Source: an uncultured Prevotella sp. (GTDB taxonomy: Bacteria > Bacteroidota > Bacteroidia > Bacteroidales > Bacteroidaceae). Taken from it: a stretch of DNA of 7,071 nucleotides. The stretch is from positions 1 through 7,071 of the forward strand of contig CABVDL010000116.1 in assembly GCA_902497035.1 (NCBI GenBank), written 5' to 3'. Of this stretch, positions 6,551 through 7,071 are shown in pieces; positions within the stretch are counted from its first letter, which is position 1, and every line of letters starts with the position of its first letter. Both the position numbers and the translations under genes were made by a program. A model generated the notes under the pieces. It worked only from the letters and a program-made list of their open reading frames with translations. It was not told where the DNA came from and made no database searches.

Positions 6551-6581
6551 CAAAGTTAATCATTGTTTTGCAACAAGCAAT
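6551..6581 (-). promoter_or_regulatory. Bacteroidota-type promoter of the susCD operon
   Basis: On the minus strand TAACTTTG (6551-6558) matches the -7 consensus TAnnTTTG exactly. Nineteen bases upstream is ATTG (6578-6581), a three-of-four match to the -33 TTTG. The surroundings are AT-rich. The spacer overlaps an imperfect inverted repeat (ATTGCTT ... AAACAAT) that could be an operator, although the symmetry is weak. Confidence 0.7.
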
Positions 6582-6735
6582 GTTTTTTGATGGTATTTTT
6601 ACTATTTTGTGCGAAAAATAATCAATCTGTTACGCATAAGCCGGAAATTCGTATCACACCATAACTGCCGCCGCTGCAAGTCATGCTTACAGTTTGTCAG
6701 CTGGCTTAATAATCCTTAATAGATGCGGCCTATCC
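6582..6735. other. Intergenic spacer between two divergent promoters
   Basis: This stretch separates the leftward susC promoter from the rightward promoter at 6736. I find no convincing ORF, tRNA or strong palindrome in it. The part nearest the susC promoter is AT-rich. It may simply hold upstream regulatory sites for either promoter. Confidence 0.5.
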
Positions 6736-6766
6736 TTTGTCATTGGGCGCATTGTTCGTAAATTTG
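6736..6766 (+). promoter_or_regulatory. Consensus Bacteroidota promoter reading rightward
   Basis: TTTG (6736-6739), a 19-base spacer and TAAATTTG (6759-6766) match the TTTG / 19-21 bp / TAnnTTTG consensus at every fixed position. Transcription would begin near 6771-6773, about 25 nt ahead of the ATG at 6796. It therefore drives the short ORF below, or a small RNA running antisense into the 3' end of the MFS gene. Confidence 0.7.
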
Positions 6767-6795
6767 CCCAAAGCAAGCCTACACATCACATTTTC

Positions 6796-6882
6796 ATGAA
6801 GCATATGAGCAAGAGAGAGTGCCCCCGTCTGTTGGCAAGCCTCATGCTGGCGGCCTGCTGTGCCGCGTGCCCGCCGCCGTGA
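6796..6882 (+). pseudogene. 28-residue signal-peptide-only ORF: lipoprotein remnant or mini-lipoprotein
   Basis: The ORF encodes a positively charged start (MKHMSKRECPR), a hydrophobic core (LLASLMLAAC) and CAACPPP, then stops. LAAC is a lipobox with the candidate lipidated residue Cys21; processing would leave an eight-residue peptide CCAACPPP. A second ATG at 6805 is an alternative start. There is no Shine-Dalgarno sequence, as is usual in this phylum. A consensus promoter sits about 25 nt upstream of it. The most economical reading is a lipoprotein gene that lost everything after its signal peptide, since the neighbouring convergent MFS gene ends only 10 bp beyond. A genuine tiny lipoprotein, a leader peptide or the 5' part of a small RNA are alternatives. 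I do not recognise a family. Confidence 0.35.
6849..6878. terminator. GC-rich inverted repeat between convergent genes (possible terminator)
   Basis: GGCGGC (6849-6854) and GCCGCC (6873-6878) are complementary across 18 bases, with further G/C pairing possible inside (GCCGCG, GGC). It lies 14 bp beyond the stop codon of the leftward MFS gene and within the short rightward ORF. No U-run follows in either direction, so a terminator role is only a possibility. Confidence 0.25.
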
Positions 6883-6892
6883 CGGTAACCTA

Positions 6893-7071
6893 TTAGTCCG
6901 ACTGTATCAGAGAACATCCCTTAAGGCAATTAGCAAGCAAGGAAGCTGCGGTAAAGGCAACTCCTACCCCTACCACACCCGTCCATCCAAAATGTTGCCA
7001 GAATAGACCTGAAACAAATGTACCGGCAGAACCTCCTAAGAAGTAAATGGTCATATAAACGGTATTGACCC
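6893..7071 (-). CDS. Major facilitator superfamily transporter, C-terminal fragment (cut by window edge)
   Basis: The last 58 codons of a gene that enters from the right edge read VNTVYMTIYFLGGSAG, TFVSGLFWQHFGWTGVVG, VGVAFTAASLLANCLKG, CSLIQSD and then TAA. This looks like the last two transmembrane helices of an MFS permease: NTVYMTIYFLGGSAG and FWQHFGWTGV resemble the helix 11-loop-helix 12 region of YnfM/YgaY-type drug or arabinose-efflux-like transporters. The substrate cannot be inferred. The gene runs the same way as susC but is separated from it by about 490 bp containing two promoters, so it is probably not in that operon. The start, promoter and most of the protein lie outside the window. 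Confidence 0.85.
   Translation of the reverse strand, partial: VNTVYMTIYFLGGSAGTFVSGLFWQHFGWTGVVGVGVAFTAASLLANCLKGCSLIQSD

Noticed and set aside
6332..6559. 75-codon plus-strand ORF across the susC start and leader
   Set aside because: It overlaps the susC signal-peptide region and promoter in antisense and has no promoter or protein-like pattern.
6694..6795. Longer version of the short plus-strand ORF starting at 6694
   Set aside because: The consensus promoter (6736-6766) lies inside this extension, so the transcript would start after it; the signal-peptide reading begins naturally at 6796.

Overview
The window looks like a chromosomal segment from a member of the Bacteroidota, most likely a gut-type Bacteroidales with GC-rich coding sequence (Prevotella- or Muribaculaceae-like; the genus cannot be fixed from the sequence alone). 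Three things point there: a canonical SusC/SusD pair, lipoprotein signals with acidic residues just after the lipidated cysteine, and promoters of the Bacteroidota type (TTTG, about 19 bases, TAnnTTTG) with no strong Shine-Dalgarno sequences.

Layout. Positions 1-540 hold no gene. They contain an intergenic repeat array in which unit A (three copies), unit B (two copies) and a GC-rich 17-bp tandem unit alternate. One hairpin repeat in the array is split by a 182-bp non-coding element (238-419) that has perfect 15-bp terminal inverted repeats and an 8-bp target duplication, so it is a MITE. Positions 559-6404 hold a three-gene operon on the minus strand, in transcription order: a SusC-like TonB-dependent outer-membrane transporter (3231-6404), a SusD-like surface lipoprotein (1476-3212) and a surface lipoprotein of unknown fold in the SusE/F or glycan-binding position (559-1437). 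A promoter at 6551-6581 and a leader of about 140 nt precede it. Positions 6582-6735 show nothing recognisable. At 6736-6882 a consensus promoter on the plus strand drives a 28-codon ORF that looks like a bare lipoprotein signal peptide. The right edge (6893-7071, minus strand) is the C-terminal end of a major facilitator superfamily transporter.

How the genes work together. By family knowledge, SusC is the TonB-powered outer-membrane channel, SusD is the substrate-binding lid on it, and the third lipoprotein probably helps capture substrate at the cell surface. No glycoside hydrolase, protease, sigma/anti-sigma pair or hybrid two-component regulator lies in the window, so the substrate (glycan, glycopeptide or peptide) cannot be named. 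The MFS gene is separated from the operon by about 490 bp and is probably a separate unit.

The most noteworthy items are the MITE with intact ends and target duplication nested in a repeat palindrome, the repeat array itself, and the promoter-equipped mini-lipoprotein ORF or gene remnant.
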